20,376 nucleotides of DNA from Eubacterium limosum. Lineage in GTDB: Bacteria; Bacillota; Clostridia; Eubacteriales; Eubacteriaceae. The stretch spans positions 1 through 20,376 of the forward strand of contig CAUEUD010000046.1 of the NCBI GenBank assembly GCA_959020865.1, written 5' to 3'. A model generated the notes under the pieces. It saw only the letters and a list, made by a program, of their open reading frames with translations, was not told the DNA's origin and searched no databases. How positions within the stretch are numbered: position 1 is the stretch's first letter; every line of letters starts with the position of its first letter. Position numbers and translations under genes: made by a program. This document shows positions 13,322 to 20,376 of the stretch, piece after piece.

Positions 13322-14272
13322 ATGAAAAAGAGAGTGTTGAAAAGTTTGCTGATGGCTCTGGCCTGCGCGGCGCTTTTGTTTGGCGCAGCAGGTTGTGCTC
13401 AGAAAGGCCAGGAGGGCGGAGAAGCTTCCGGCGCAGTTACCGGAGAAACCGCTTATCCCGTCTCCATTACCGACGATTTGGGCAACAATGTGGAAATCGA
13501 AAAGGAACCCGCAAAGATCGTGTCCTTGTCGCCTGCGAATACAGAAATTCTGTTTGCACTGGGGGTGGGTGACAAGGTTGTCGGGCGGACCGATTACTGC
13601 AATTATCCTGAGGAAGCCGCCCAGGTAGCGGCCATCGGCGACTACAATAATCCCAATGTGGAAAAGATCATTTCCCTTGCCCCGGATGTTGTTCTGGCAG
13701 GCGATCTGATCAGCGACGATGTCCGCAGTCAGATTGAAGCCACCGGCGCGAAAGTCATCACCTTTACACCCATGTCTGTGGACGCGGTGGAAAGCACGAT
13801 CATCAATACCGGCAAAGTGGTCAACGCCAATGACAAGGCCAAGGAAATCACAGACAGCATGACTAAGAAATACGATGAAATCAAGGAAAAGGCCGCGGCA
13901 GCCAATCCGCAGAAATCGGTCTTTATTGATATCGGCGGCTACTACAGCGCTGGGGACAACTCACTGCTGGGCAACATGCTCAAGGATATCAATGCCAAGA
14001 ACATCGCCTCCGATGCCGGCACAGACTGGCCGCAGCTGAGCGTTGAGCAGATCATCGCAAAGAATCCGGATGTCTATGTGTCTTTCTTTACCACACCGGA
14101 TGAAATTAAGAAGGTACCGGGCTTTGACCAGGTCAATGCGGTTAAGAATGACGCCATTGTCTATTATGAAATGCTCTCTCCGGACAGCGACCTGATCCAG
14201 CGTCCGGGACCGCGCGTTGTGGATGGGCTGGAGCTGCTGGCTACAGCCGTTTATCCGGATCAGTTTAAGTAG
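13322..14272 (+). CDS. btuF: Corrinoid ABC transporter substrate-binding lipoprotein
   Basis: This 316-residue protein has a lipoprotein signal (MKKRVLKSLLMALAC onward) with lipobox AAGC and Cys25 as the anchor. A low-complexity linker follows, then a class III binding protein (BtuF/FhuD fold): VSLSPANTEILFALGVGDKVVGRTDYC near the start and LIQRPGPRVVDGLELLA near the end. It captures cobalamin or related corrinoids outside the membrane and hands them to the permease. I chose the ATG at 13322 over 13310 because GGAGG lies six bases upstream and the signal peptide starts cleanly. The riboswitch just upstream supports a corrinoid rather than a siderophore. A strong hairpin separates it from the permease gene. 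Confidence 0.87.
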   Translation: MKKRVLKSLLMALACAALLFGAAGCAQKGQEGGEASGAVTGETAYPVSITDDLGNNVEIEKEPAKIVSLSPANTEILFALGVGDKVVGRTDYCNYPEEAAQVAAIGDYNNPNVEKIISLAPDVVLAGDLISDDVRSQIEATGAKVITFTPMSVDAVESTIINTGKVVNANDKAKEITDSMTKKYDEIKEKAAAANPQKSVFIDIGGYYSAGDNSLLGNMLKDINAKNIASDAGTDWPQLSVEQIIAKNPDVYVSFFTTPDEIKKVPGFDQVNAVKNDAIVYYEMLSPDSDLIQRPGPRVVDGLELLATAVYPDQFK

Positions 14273-14280
14273 AAAAATTT

Positions 14281-14316
14281 CTCCGCAGGCAGGCATTTGC
14301 CGCCTGCGGAGGTTTT
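14281..14316 (+). terminator. Intra-operon hairpin between btuF and btuC
   Basis: CTCCGCAGGC (14281-14290) pairs perfectly with GCCTGCGGAG (14302-14311), with a further GGC/GCC inside the loop, followed by GTTTT. The stem is very stable but the T-run is short. It probably stabilises the btuF mRNA or reduces readthrough, giving more binding protein than permease. Confidence 0.65.
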
Positions 14317-14342
14317 AAACAGACGGTTGAGGAAGAGGACGG

Positions 14343-15377
14343 ATGAAAACAAAGTTGAAAAGATACGCGATGCCCTTATCCATTGTGGGGTGCCTGATCT
14401 TAATTTATTTATGCACCATCGTAGGCATTACCTCCATTCCTTTTGGCGAAGCCAACAGGATTTTACTGCACGAGGTTTTGCACCTGCCTGTTAATATGGA
14501 GGGAATATCCGCCGGTAATATTGCGATTATCTGGAATGTCCGGCTGCCAAGAGTCATTTTGGGCTTTCTGACAGGCGGAGCGCTGGCAGTCTGCGGTGCT
14601 GCCTACCAGGGGATTTTCAAGAATCCCATGGCAGACCCTTTTATCCTTGGGGTGTCCTCCGGCGCGGCGCTGGGCGCGTCCATCGGGATTGTCATGCACT
14701 TTTCAGCAGGCTTCCTGGGATTAAACGGAACCGCTGTTCTTGCCTTTGTAGGTGCCTTTCTGGCGATCTTTTTAGTGTACAACATTTCAAAGGTCGGGAG
14801 AAAAGTGCCGGTTGCTTCCCTGCTGCTGAGCGGGATTGCCGTGAGCCAGTCGCTGACGGCTTTTATGTCCCTGCTCATGATTTTCAATGTCCAGAGTATG
14901 AATCAGATTATGTTCTGGACCATGGGCAGTCTGAATGGTAAGGGATGGGACCAGGTAATCACAGTTTTACCTTACGTGATCATCGGCTGTCTGATCCTGT
15001 TCACAACCGTCCGGGAGCTGGATATTATGCTTCTCGGCGAAGATGCCGCTACACAGCTTGGGGTCAATACCGACCATCTGAAGAAAAAAGTGCTGATTGT
15101 CTCGTCGGTGATCACCGCAGCGGTGGTTTCTGTGACAGGGATTATCGGTTTTGTCGGGCTGGTGGTGCCGCACATTGTCCGGATTTTATCCGGCCCCAAG
15201 CATCGGATTCTGCTGCCCTTTTCACTGGTATTTGGAGGCACCTTCCTCATTATCTGCGATACGCTGGCCCGGACGGTTTCCTCACAGGAAATCCCAGTGG
15301 GAATCATCACCGCTGCCTTTGGCGGCCCCTTCTTTATTTACCTTTTGCGTAAATCGAAGAGAGGAGGCGCCCGTTAA
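14343..15377 (+). CDS. btuC: Corrinoid ABC transporter permease, FecCD family
   Basis: This 344-residue integral membrane protein has about ten helices, the usual size and topology for FecCD/BtuC permeases. It has the conserved block RLPRVILGFLTGGALAVCGAAYQGIFKNPMADPFILGVSSG (68-107), the coupling-helix segment LGEDAATQLGV (231-241) that contacts the ATPase, and GFVGLVVPHIVR (269-280). It works with the BtuF-like lipoprotein and the ATPase next to it. An AGAGGA lies close before the ATG at 14343. Its TAA overlaps the ATG of the ATPase gene (TAATG), so the two are translationally coupled and probably made in equal amounts. Confidence 0.88.
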   Translation: MKTKLKRYAMPLSIVGCLILIYLCTIVGITSIPFGEANRILLHEVLHLPVNMEGISAGNIAIIWNVRLPRVILGFLTGGALAVCGAAYQGIFKNPMADPFILGVSSGAALGASIGIVMHFSAGFLGLNGTAVLAFVGAFLAIFLVYNISKVGRKVPVASLLLSGIAVSQSLTAFMSLLMIFNVQSMNQIMFWTMGSLNGKGWDQVITVLPYVIIGCLILFTTVRELDIMLLGEDAATQLGVNTDHLKKKVLIVSSVITAAVVSVTGIIGFVGLVVPHIVRILSGPKHRILLPFSLVFGGTFLIICDTLARTVSSQEIPVGIITAAFGGPFFIYLLRKSKRGGAR

Positions 15378-16627
15378 TGGAAGACTCTGTTATGTTGAAA
15401 TTTGAAGGCGTTCATACCGGTTACGGCAGCAAAGAGGTGATCAAGGGCTTTACAGCCGATATCCATAAAGGCGAGTTTGTTGGCCTTATCGGCTCAAACG
15501 GTACCGGTAAATCCACACTGCTCAAATGCCTGTCGGGCCTTCTGCCCATCACCGGCGGCCGGATTGTGGTGAACGGCAGGGATAACGCCGGTCTTAAGCA
15601 GCGCGAGCGCTCTCAGATGGTGGCAGTGGTACCTCAGTCCTTTGACATCGATTATGATTTTACGGTTGAGGATATTGTGCTCATGGGCCGAAATCCTTAT
15701 CTGAGCTATAAGGAGCGCGAGGGCGCTGAGGATTACCGGATCGTGGAGCAGGCCATGAAAATGACCAAAACCCTTGGCTTCAGAGGCCGCATGTTCAATG
15801 AACTGAGCGGCGGTGAGAAGCAGCGTGTGATCATCGCCCGGGCCATCGCTCAGGAGCCGGATATTATTTTGCTGGATGAGCCCACCTCTGCGCTGGATGT
15901 GCATCATCAGATCGAGGTTATGGAGCTTATCGACCAGCTCAATAAAAACGACCATATGACTGTAGTGGCCGTCCTTCACGATATCAATTTGGCGTCGCGC
16001 TACTGTGAGCGCCTGATCATGATTCAGGGAGGCCGGGTGGTGGCAGACGGGCCCCCGGCCGACGTGGTCATTGAGCGAAATTTGAAACAGCTTTACAATA
16101 TGAAAATGCTGGTTCGGGAGAATGCGGTTTTTGAGAAACCGGAGATCGTACCCATCCGTGTCCTGGAGGGCGAGGATGTCCGGAATCCGCTGCATATCCA
16201 TGTGATCTGCGGCGGCAGCGGGGCTTCAAAAGTCATTGAGGAGCTGGACGACATGGGACACCGTGTAACCGCGGGCGTCATCAATGAAGGCAGCGACGAT
16301 TGGCTGGTCTGTAAATCGCTGAACCTCGATATTGTCGGGGAGCGGCCCTTTACCACCATTTCCATGGAAAAGCAGCAGGAAAATTTAAAATTGATGCAGG
16401 ATGCGGACATCATTTTGATCGCGGATGTGCCCTTTGGGCTTGGCAATGTCAATAATCTGGAAGGTCTGGAGGCTCTGGACGCAGAGATTTACCTGCACGC
16501 AAACTGTCTGAATAATGATTTTACCGAGGGCAGGCTGGAAGCCTGTCTGAATAAGATACGCGAAAAGAAAACAGTGGTCGAAATCGGAGACCACGACGAG
16601 TTTCTGGAAATGCTTCAGCAGCGTTAG
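15377..16627 (+). CDS. btuD: Corrinoid ABC transporter ATPase with extra C-terminal domain
   Basis: This 416-residue protein has an N-terminal ABC domain with Walker A GSNGTGKST (39-47), a Q-loop near VVPQSFD (84-90), signature LSGGEKQRV (143-151), Walker B IILLDEPTSALD (163-174) and the H-loop His201. BtuD/FhuC-type ATPases are about 250-265 residues. Here a further domain of about 145 residues (272-416) follows. It starts with IHVICGGSGASKVIEEL, a glycine-rich beta-strand/loop/helix like a nucleotide-binding fold, then HRVTAGVINEGSDDWLV and ADIILIADVPFGLGNVNNLEGL. I recall similar extensions in archaeal and clostridial corrinoid ATPases; their role is not established. The start codon overlaps the permease stop, and GGAGG lies about ten bases upstream. 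Confidence 0.87.
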   Translation: MEDSVMLKFEGVHTGYGSKEVIKGFTADIHKGEFVGLIGSNGTGKSTLLKCLSGLLPITGGRIVVNGRDNAGLKQRERSQMVAVVPQSFDIDYDFTVEDIVLMGRNPYLSYKEREGAEDYRIVEQAMKMTKTLGFRGRMFNELSGGEKQRVIIARAIAQEPDIILLDEPTSALDVHHQIEVMELIDQLNKNDHMTVVAVLHDINLASRYCERLIMIQGGRVVADGPPADVVIERNLKQLYNMKMLVRENAVFEKPEIVPIRVLEGEDVRNPLHIHVICGGSGASKVIEELDDMGHRVTAGVINEGSDDWLVCKSLNLDIVGERPFTTISMEKQQENLKLMQDADIILIADVPFGLGNVNNLEGLEALDAEIYLHANCLNNDFTEGRLEACLNKIREKKTVVEIGDHDEFLEMLQQR

Positions 16628-16654
16628 AAATTGGGATACCTGGGAGATTGTGCT

Positions 16655-18043
16655 ATGAATACTTTTATGCTGGCGGGAGTCAGCAGTAATGTGGGGAAAA
16701 CAACCGTAACCATGGGGGTAATGGCAGCCCTGTGCAAAAGAAATTGTCCGGTTGTCCCCTTTAAAACCGGACCAGATTACATTGATCCGATGTTTCACAC
16801 CTTTGTCACTGGAAAAAAATCCACCAATCTGGACACCTGGATGGTGGATCGGGAGACGATCCGGTCCCTGTTTTACCACAAGCTGTCGGAGAATTCGGTC
16901 GCGGTGATCGAAGGCGTCATGGGGCTCTATGACGGGCACGGTCTGGAGACTGATGTGGGCAGCAGCGCTTACCTGTCAAAGGTGGTGGACGCGCCGGTCT
17001 TTTTGATCATTGACGGCCGGGGCATGTCCAAAAGCGCGGCGGCGATGGTAAAAGGGTATGTGGATTTTGACTCGGATACCCGGATTGCCGGTGTGATCAT
17101 CAATAAGATTGCTTCGGAATCCCATTACCAGCTTTTAAAGGAAATGATTGAGACCTGTGCGGGCGTTCCCTGCGTGGGCTATTTTCCGAACTGCCCGGAT
17201 ATTGTTATGAACAGCCGGCATCTCGGCCTCATTCCGGTGGATGAGCTTCAGGGGCTTCGGGAGCAGGTGGAAAAGGCAGCGGCGCTGGCAGAGGAACACA
17301 TCGACCTCGATAAGATGCTTCTGCTCAGCCGGAGAGAAACCATACCGCAGGTTCAGAAAGATCCGTTTGACGCCTGTGCAGGGCGTTATGACGATCTGAC
17401 CATAGGGTTTGCAAAGGACAAGGCGTTCAGCTTTTATTATGAGGACAATTTCAATGCCCTCAGAAAGCTTGGGGTCAGGCTGGTGCCCTTCAGCCCTCTT
17501 GAGGATTGTGAACTGCCAAAGGGCCTGGACGCCCTGTATATCGGCGGTGGCTTTCCCGAAATGTTTGGAAGAGACCTTGAGAAGAATCGGGCTTTCAGGG
17601 AAAGCATCAGGGCGGCTTTAGAAAACGGCCTTCCCTGTTTTGCAGAATGCGGCGGTCTGATGTATCTGACAGAAAGTATGGAAATGCTTGACGGCGAAAG
17701 GTATCAGGCGGCAGGCTTTTTTAAGGCAGACACCAAAATGACCAGGCGGCTTCAGCGCTTTGGCTATATCGATATTGATACTGTGATTAACGATGCGCCC
17801 ATCCATATTAAGGGGCATGAGTTCCATCACAGCCTGGTGCATGAGAAGGAGCCGATCCCCACGCGTTACAAGATCACCAAGGGTGACCGGAAATGGACCT
17901 GTGGCTTCTGCAGGGGCAATACCCTTGCCGGGTACCCGCACATCCATTTTTACAGCAACCCGCAGTTTTTGCTGGCACTCCTTGATAAAGCCGAAGAAAT
18001 CAAAAGGTTGGAGGAACAGGACAGTGAGAACAGTAACGGTTAA
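16655..18043 (+). CDS. cbiA: Cobyrinate a,c-diamide synthase
   Basis: This 462-residue enzyme amidates the a and c side chains of cobyrinate using glutamine and ATP in the cytosol. The N-terminal P-loop domain has AGVSSNVGKTTVTMGVMAAL (7-26), KTGPDYIDPMFH and EGVMGLYDG. The C-terminal glutaminase-like domain has YIGGGFPEMF, FAECGGLMYL with catalytic Cys332, and GHEFHHS. The length is normal for the family. I chose the ATG at 16655, with GGGAG about eight bases upstream, over a TTG at 16631. It begins 27 bases after the ATPase gene and overlaps the next gene by 20 bases. Confidence 0.92.
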   Translation: MNTFMLAGVSSNVGKTTVTMGVMAALCKRNCPVVPFKTGPDYIDPMFHTFVTGKKSTNLDTWMVDRETIRSLFYHKLSENSVAVIEGVMGLYDGHGLETDVGSSAYLSKVVDAPVFLIIDGRGMSKSAAAMVKGYVDFDSDTRIAGVIINKIASESHYQLLKEMIETCAGVPCVGYFPNCPDIVMNSRHLGLIPVDELQGLREQVEKAAALAEEHIDLDKMLLLSRRETIPQVQKDPFDACAGRYDDLTIGFAKDKAFSFYYEDNFNALRKLGVRLVPFSPLEDCELPKGLDALYIGGGFPEMFGRDLEKNRAFRESIRAALENGLPCFAECGGLMYLTESMEMLDGERYQAAGFFKADTKMTRRLQRFGYIDIDTVINDAPIHIKGHEFHHSLVHEKEPIPTRYKITKGDRKWTCGFCRGNTLAGYPHIHFYSNPQFLLALLDKAEEIKRLEEQDSENSNG

Positions 18044-18902
18044 ATCACCGGGCTCCTGCGGAGAATTTATCCAGGGAATCTATCAGGAACAGCCGTGCCT
18101 TGTATCCTGCCCCATCGATCTTTATTCCAATATCCGTATTGTGGAAGGGCCGGCTACCCGTATGCTCGACACCAAGGCGGTTCAGATGCTTGATCTGATC
18201 TTTTCAGAGTACAGCATTCCAAGAGAGGAAAAGCATCACATCAATATCCAGATGTCCTCGGAAATTCCCATTGAAAAAGGGATGGCCAGCAGCACTGCGG
18301 ATATCGCCGGGATTGCCAGGGGGCTGAGCGCCTACTATGATCTGGGGCTCAGCGACAAAACCATTGCGGAGCTCTGCGTGTTTATCGAGCCGACCGATAA
18401 TATTATGTTTGAACGGCTGAATCTTTTCAACCATGTGTGCGGCGATGTGCTGATGAATTTTGAGGCACAGCTTGAAGCGCAGATTTTGATTGTGGAGTTC
18501 AAGGGAGCCGTCAACACCATGAATTTTCATCGTCAGCAGGATGGCTATACGCGTGAGGAGGTCGATCGGTTTGAAGCGGTTCTGAACCTTTTTAAACAGG
18601 GGCTGCAGGATAAAAACCTCAACGCCATTGGCCGTGCCTGTACCGAAAGCGCCCGGTTAAACCAGAAAATTTTATACAAGCCCCATCTTGAAGCGCTGGC
18701 GGCCCTGTCTGAGGCGTTCGGCGGACACGGGGTTATTACTGGCCACAGCGGCACGGTTATCGGCGTGCTTTACAGCGAGGAGGCCTTTGACTACACTGCC
18801 TTTATGCAGCGATTTTTGGACGTTGTCCCCAAGCAGGATTACGACGCGCTGTTTTTGAAGAATATTATTCCCGGCGGCCTGAGGGTTTCCATAGAAAACT
18901 GA
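18024..18902 (+). CDS. pduX: L-threonine kinase, PduX-like GHMP kinase
   Basis: This 292-residue GHMP-superfamily kinase probably makes L-threonine O-3-phosphate, precursor of the aminopropanol linker that CobD and CbiB use to close the nucleotide loop. Evidence is KSPGSCGEFIQGIYQ (7-21), the ATP loop GMASSTADIAG (86-96), EPTDNIMFERLNLFNH (122-137) and the GHSGTVIGVLY motif near the C-terminus. The start is a GTG at 18024, with GGAGG at 18010-18014, nine bases upstream. This leaves a 20-base overlap with cbiA, implying coupling. The frame is open far upstream, but that part is out of frame with CbiA and not real. Other GHMP kinases are possible, but the cobalamin context makes PduX the best call. 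Confidence 0.85.
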   Translation: MRTVTVKSPGSCGEFIQGIYQEQPCLVSCPIDLYSNIRIVEGPATRMLDTKAVQMLDLIFSEYSIPREEKHHINIQMSSEIPIEKGMASSTADIAGIARGLSAYYDLGLSDKTIAELCVFIEPTDNIMFERLNLFNHVCGDVLMNFEAQLEAQILIVEFKGAVNTMNFHRQQDGYTREEVDRFEAVLNLFKQGLQDKNLNAIGRACTESARLNQKILYKPHLEALAALSEAFGGHGVITGHSGTVIGVLYSEEAFDYTAFMQRFLDVVPKQDYDALFLKNIIPGGLRVSIEN

Positions 18903-18974
18903 GCACGGCCTTTCTTTTAGGCCACAGCCGGAGAAGCGGCGGAGTTACCGCGCAAACAACGAAAGGAAAATTAA

Positions 18975-19616
18975 ATGACAGCTTATATCAACAACCCGAA
19001 AGAAATTGAAAAGAGAAGCTTTGAGATTATTACCGAGGAGCTCGGCGGAAAGACCTTTCCGCCGGAGATCGCGGATATTGTAAAACGTGTGATTCACACC
19101 ACTGCTGATTTTGAGTACGCAGACCTGATTGAATTTAAGAACAACGCGGTTGAGAGCGGACTGAAAGCCCTTGAGGCCGGCAAAAAAATCTATGCGGATA
19201 CCAGCATGATCAAGGTTGCGGTCAACCGCAAAGCACTGGCAGACCATCAGCTTGAGATTGTCAACTATGTTCACGATGAGGATGTTGCAAAGGCCGCCAA
19301 GGAACGGGGGGTTACCCGCTCAACCGTAGGCATGGAAAAAGCCCTGGATGACGACTCAGTCGGTATTTTTGCCATTGGCAATGCGCCTACCGCGCTGTAC
19401 AAGCTCATCGAATTTATCAAGGCCGGAAAAGCAAAGCCGGATTTAATTGTGGGGGCGCCCATCGGCTTTGTGGGTGCGGCAGAATCCAAGGAAGCCCTCG
19501 ACGAGCTGGACGCTCTGGGGGTTCCATATATTCGCATTAATGGCAGAAAGGGCGGAAGCCCGGTGGTTGCGGCGATTTTAAACGCTATGCTTTATAAATT
19601 AGGACGGGATTGGTAA
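18975..19616 (+). CDS. cbiC: Cobalt-precorrin-8 methylmutase
   Basis: This 213-residue enzyme shifts the C11 methyl group to C12, converting cobalt-precorrin-8 to cobyrinate. The active-site segment VKRVIHTTADFEYADLI carries the catalytic His41, and the substrate loop DLIVGAPIGFVGAAESKEAL and the end RKGGSPVVAAILNAMLY are typical. The length is normal. AAAGGAAA lies six bases before the ATG. A 72-base gap with no regulatory signal separates it from the pduX-like gene. The product is the substrate of CbiA. The next gene follows after eight bases. Confidence 0.92.
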   Translation: MTAYINNPKEIEKRSFEIITEELGGKTFPPEIADIVKRVIHTTADFEYADLIEFKNNAVESGLKALEAGKKIYADTSMIKVAVNRKALADHQLEIVNYVHDEDVAKAAKERGVTRSTVGMEKALDDDSVGIFAIGNAPTALYKLIEFIKAGKAKPDLIVGAPIGFVGAAESKEALDELDALGVPYIRINGRKGGSPVVAAILNAMLYKLGRDW

Positions 19617-19624
19617 GAGGAAGA

Positions 19625-20347
19625 ATGAAAGGTATATTTTATGGTTTGGGCGTCGGCCCTGGAGATCCGGATTTACTGACAGTAAAGGCACACAAAATTC
19701 TGCAGTCGGCAGATGTGATCATCACACCGACTAAAAAAATGGGAAAACCAAGCATCGCATATCGCATTGTGGAAAGCCACATTACCGACCACACACGCGT
19801 TGTGGAGATGTCCTTCCCGATGATTTCCTTAAGCGCAGAGCGTGAAACGCTGGAAAAGCAGTGGAAGGAAAACGCAGATGAAATTGAAAAAATTCTGGAA
19901 GAAGGAAAAAGCGTTGTCTTTTTAACCCTCGGAGACCCAATGGTATTCAGCACCTATTCCTATGTGATGGAATACCTTCTGGAGCGGGGCGTCGAGGTGG
20001 TAACCCTTTCCGGCGTGCCGTCCTTCTGTAACCTGGCCGCGCAGATCAATGTTCCGCTGACCCAGGGAGAGGAATCCCTGGGCATCGTGGCAATGACACA
20101 GCCCATTGAGGAAGTACAGCAGATTCTGGACGTGCACCGCAACATTGTTATTATGAAGGTGAGCGCGGACAATAAACGTCTGGCAGAGGAGCTGGAAAAA
20201 CGCGGGCTGGAAAATTCCTTTGTGCTGGTCTCCAATATCGGTATGGAAAACCAGAGCATGATCCGTGATATTGAGGTGCTCAAGGGCGATATCCCTTATC
20301 TTTCTACCCTGCTGATCAAAACGGATTATGACATCAAATTAGACTGA
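19625..20347 (+). CDS. cbiL: Cobalt-factor II (precorrin-2) C20-methyltransferase
   Basis: This 240-residue SAM-dependent methyltransferase of the tetrapyrrole methylase fold begins FYGLGVGPGDPDLLTVKA, the glycine-rich SAM site. It continues with VVFLTLGDPMVFSTYSYVMEYL and VVTLSGVPSFCNLAAQINVPLTQGEESLGIV, which is specific to CobI/CbiL. It methylates C20 of the ring early in corrin synthesis. CbiL of the anaerobic route is favoured by CbiA, CbiC and the likely anaerobic host. I chose the ATG at 19625, with AGAGGA about five bases upstream; an in-frame TTG at 19610 would overlap cbiC. The gene starts eight bases after the cbiC stop. Confidence 0.9.
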   Translation: MKGIFYGLGVGPGDPDLLTVKAHKILQSADVIITPTKKMGKPSIAYRIVESHITDHTRVVEMSFPMISLSAERETLEKQWKENADEIEKILEEGKSVVFLTLGDPMVFSTYSYVMEYLLERGVEVVTLSGVPSFCNLAAQINVPLTQGEESLGIVAMTQPIEEVQQILDVHRNIVIMKVSADNKRLAEELEKRGLENSFVLVSNIGMENQSMIRDIEVLKGDIPYLSTLLIKTDYDIKLD

Positions 20348-20368
20348 GGCGAGCAAAGAGAAGATAAG

Positions 20369-20376
20369 ATGATAAA
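20369..20376 (+). CDS. Possible start of the next cobalamin gene
   Basis: ATG ATA AA at the window edge follows AAAGAGAAG by a normal distance, 21 bases after the cbiL stop. Position suggests another cbi gene. Only two codons are visible, so identity cannot be judged. Confidence 0.3.

Noticed and set aside
15494..16201. A 235-residue minus-strand open frame inside btuD
   Set aside because: It is antisense to the ABC ATPase core, and its length follows from the GC-rich codon usage of the real gene.
17793..18023. An N-terminal extension of the threonine kinase, overlapping cbiA by 250 bases
   Set aside because: The extra residues are basic and low in structure, and the frame there is a shadow of CbiA. 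The GTG at 18024 has a good ribosome binding site and begins right at the conserved GHMP kinase start.
18903..18974. A terminator or second promoter between the pduX-like gene and cbiC
   Set aside because: Only a 5-bp GGCCT/AGGCC stem without a T-run is present, and no hexamer pair; the operon most likely continues.
1..20376. CRISPR array, tRNA, rRNA, prophage or defence genes
   Set aside because: I saw no regularly spaced direct repeats, no tRNA-like cloverleaf, no rRNA sequence and no integrase, transposase or phage structural genes.

Overview
The window looks like the chromosome of an anaerobic acetogen-type Firmicute, most likely Eubacteriaceae (Eubacterium limosum or Acetobacterium relatives). 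This is inferred from gene content: C1/folate metabolism, a DUF1638 protein, anaerobic corrinoid synthesis, a GGGtGRT protein with a NifU-like partner, and Gram-positive Shine-Dalgarno sites and sigma-A promoters. I ran no database search, so the taxonomy is an inference.

Layout. (1) 1-1165: the 5' part of a leftward 5-formyltetrahydrofolate cyclo-ligase gene, divergent from a DUF1638 gene. (2) 1352-3463: ftsX, carrying an apparent one-base frameshift, then a secreted coiled-coil M23 peptidase of the EnvC/PcsB type. These form a cell-division hydrolase module with no ftsE beside it. (3) 3464-4840: a leftward DUF1836 gene whose stop codon abuts that of the peptidase gene, divergent from a hemolysin III/TrhA membrane protein gene. 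(4) 4841-5325: a gene-poor AT-rich stretch with a perfect 17-bp inverted repeat and several hairpins. (5) 5326-5955: a zinc-dependent phospholipase C-like gene and a bidirectional terminator. (6) 5967-7669: a leftward two-gene operon with a NifU-like Fe-S scaffold followed by a GGGtGRT protein. (7) 7991-13008: a rightward series with a Cys-rich DUF2284 protein carrying a long acidic W-[LI]-G-F repeat tail, a nicotinamidase-like hydrolase, mtnP, a 285-bp repeat/leader that ends in a terminator, mtnA, and a xylose-isomerase-like TIM barrel gene. (8) 13009-20376: a sigma-A promoter, a cobalamin riboswitch with terminator, then an operon of btuF-btuC-btuD-like importer genes, cbiA, a pduX-like L-threonine kinase gene, cbiC and cbiL, continuing past the window.

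How the genes work together. MtnP and MtnA carry out the first steps of methylthioadenosine salvage; the coupled TIM barrel enzyme may take a later step. The last operon joins corrinoid import to anaerobic cobamide synthesis under one riboswitch, which suits an organism that uses corrinoids for acetyl-CoA synthesis and methyl transfer. The least explained items are the DUF2284 protein with its repeat tail, the GGGtGRT/Fe-S scaffold pair behind a 23-bp palindrome, and the repeat/attenuator in front of mtnA.
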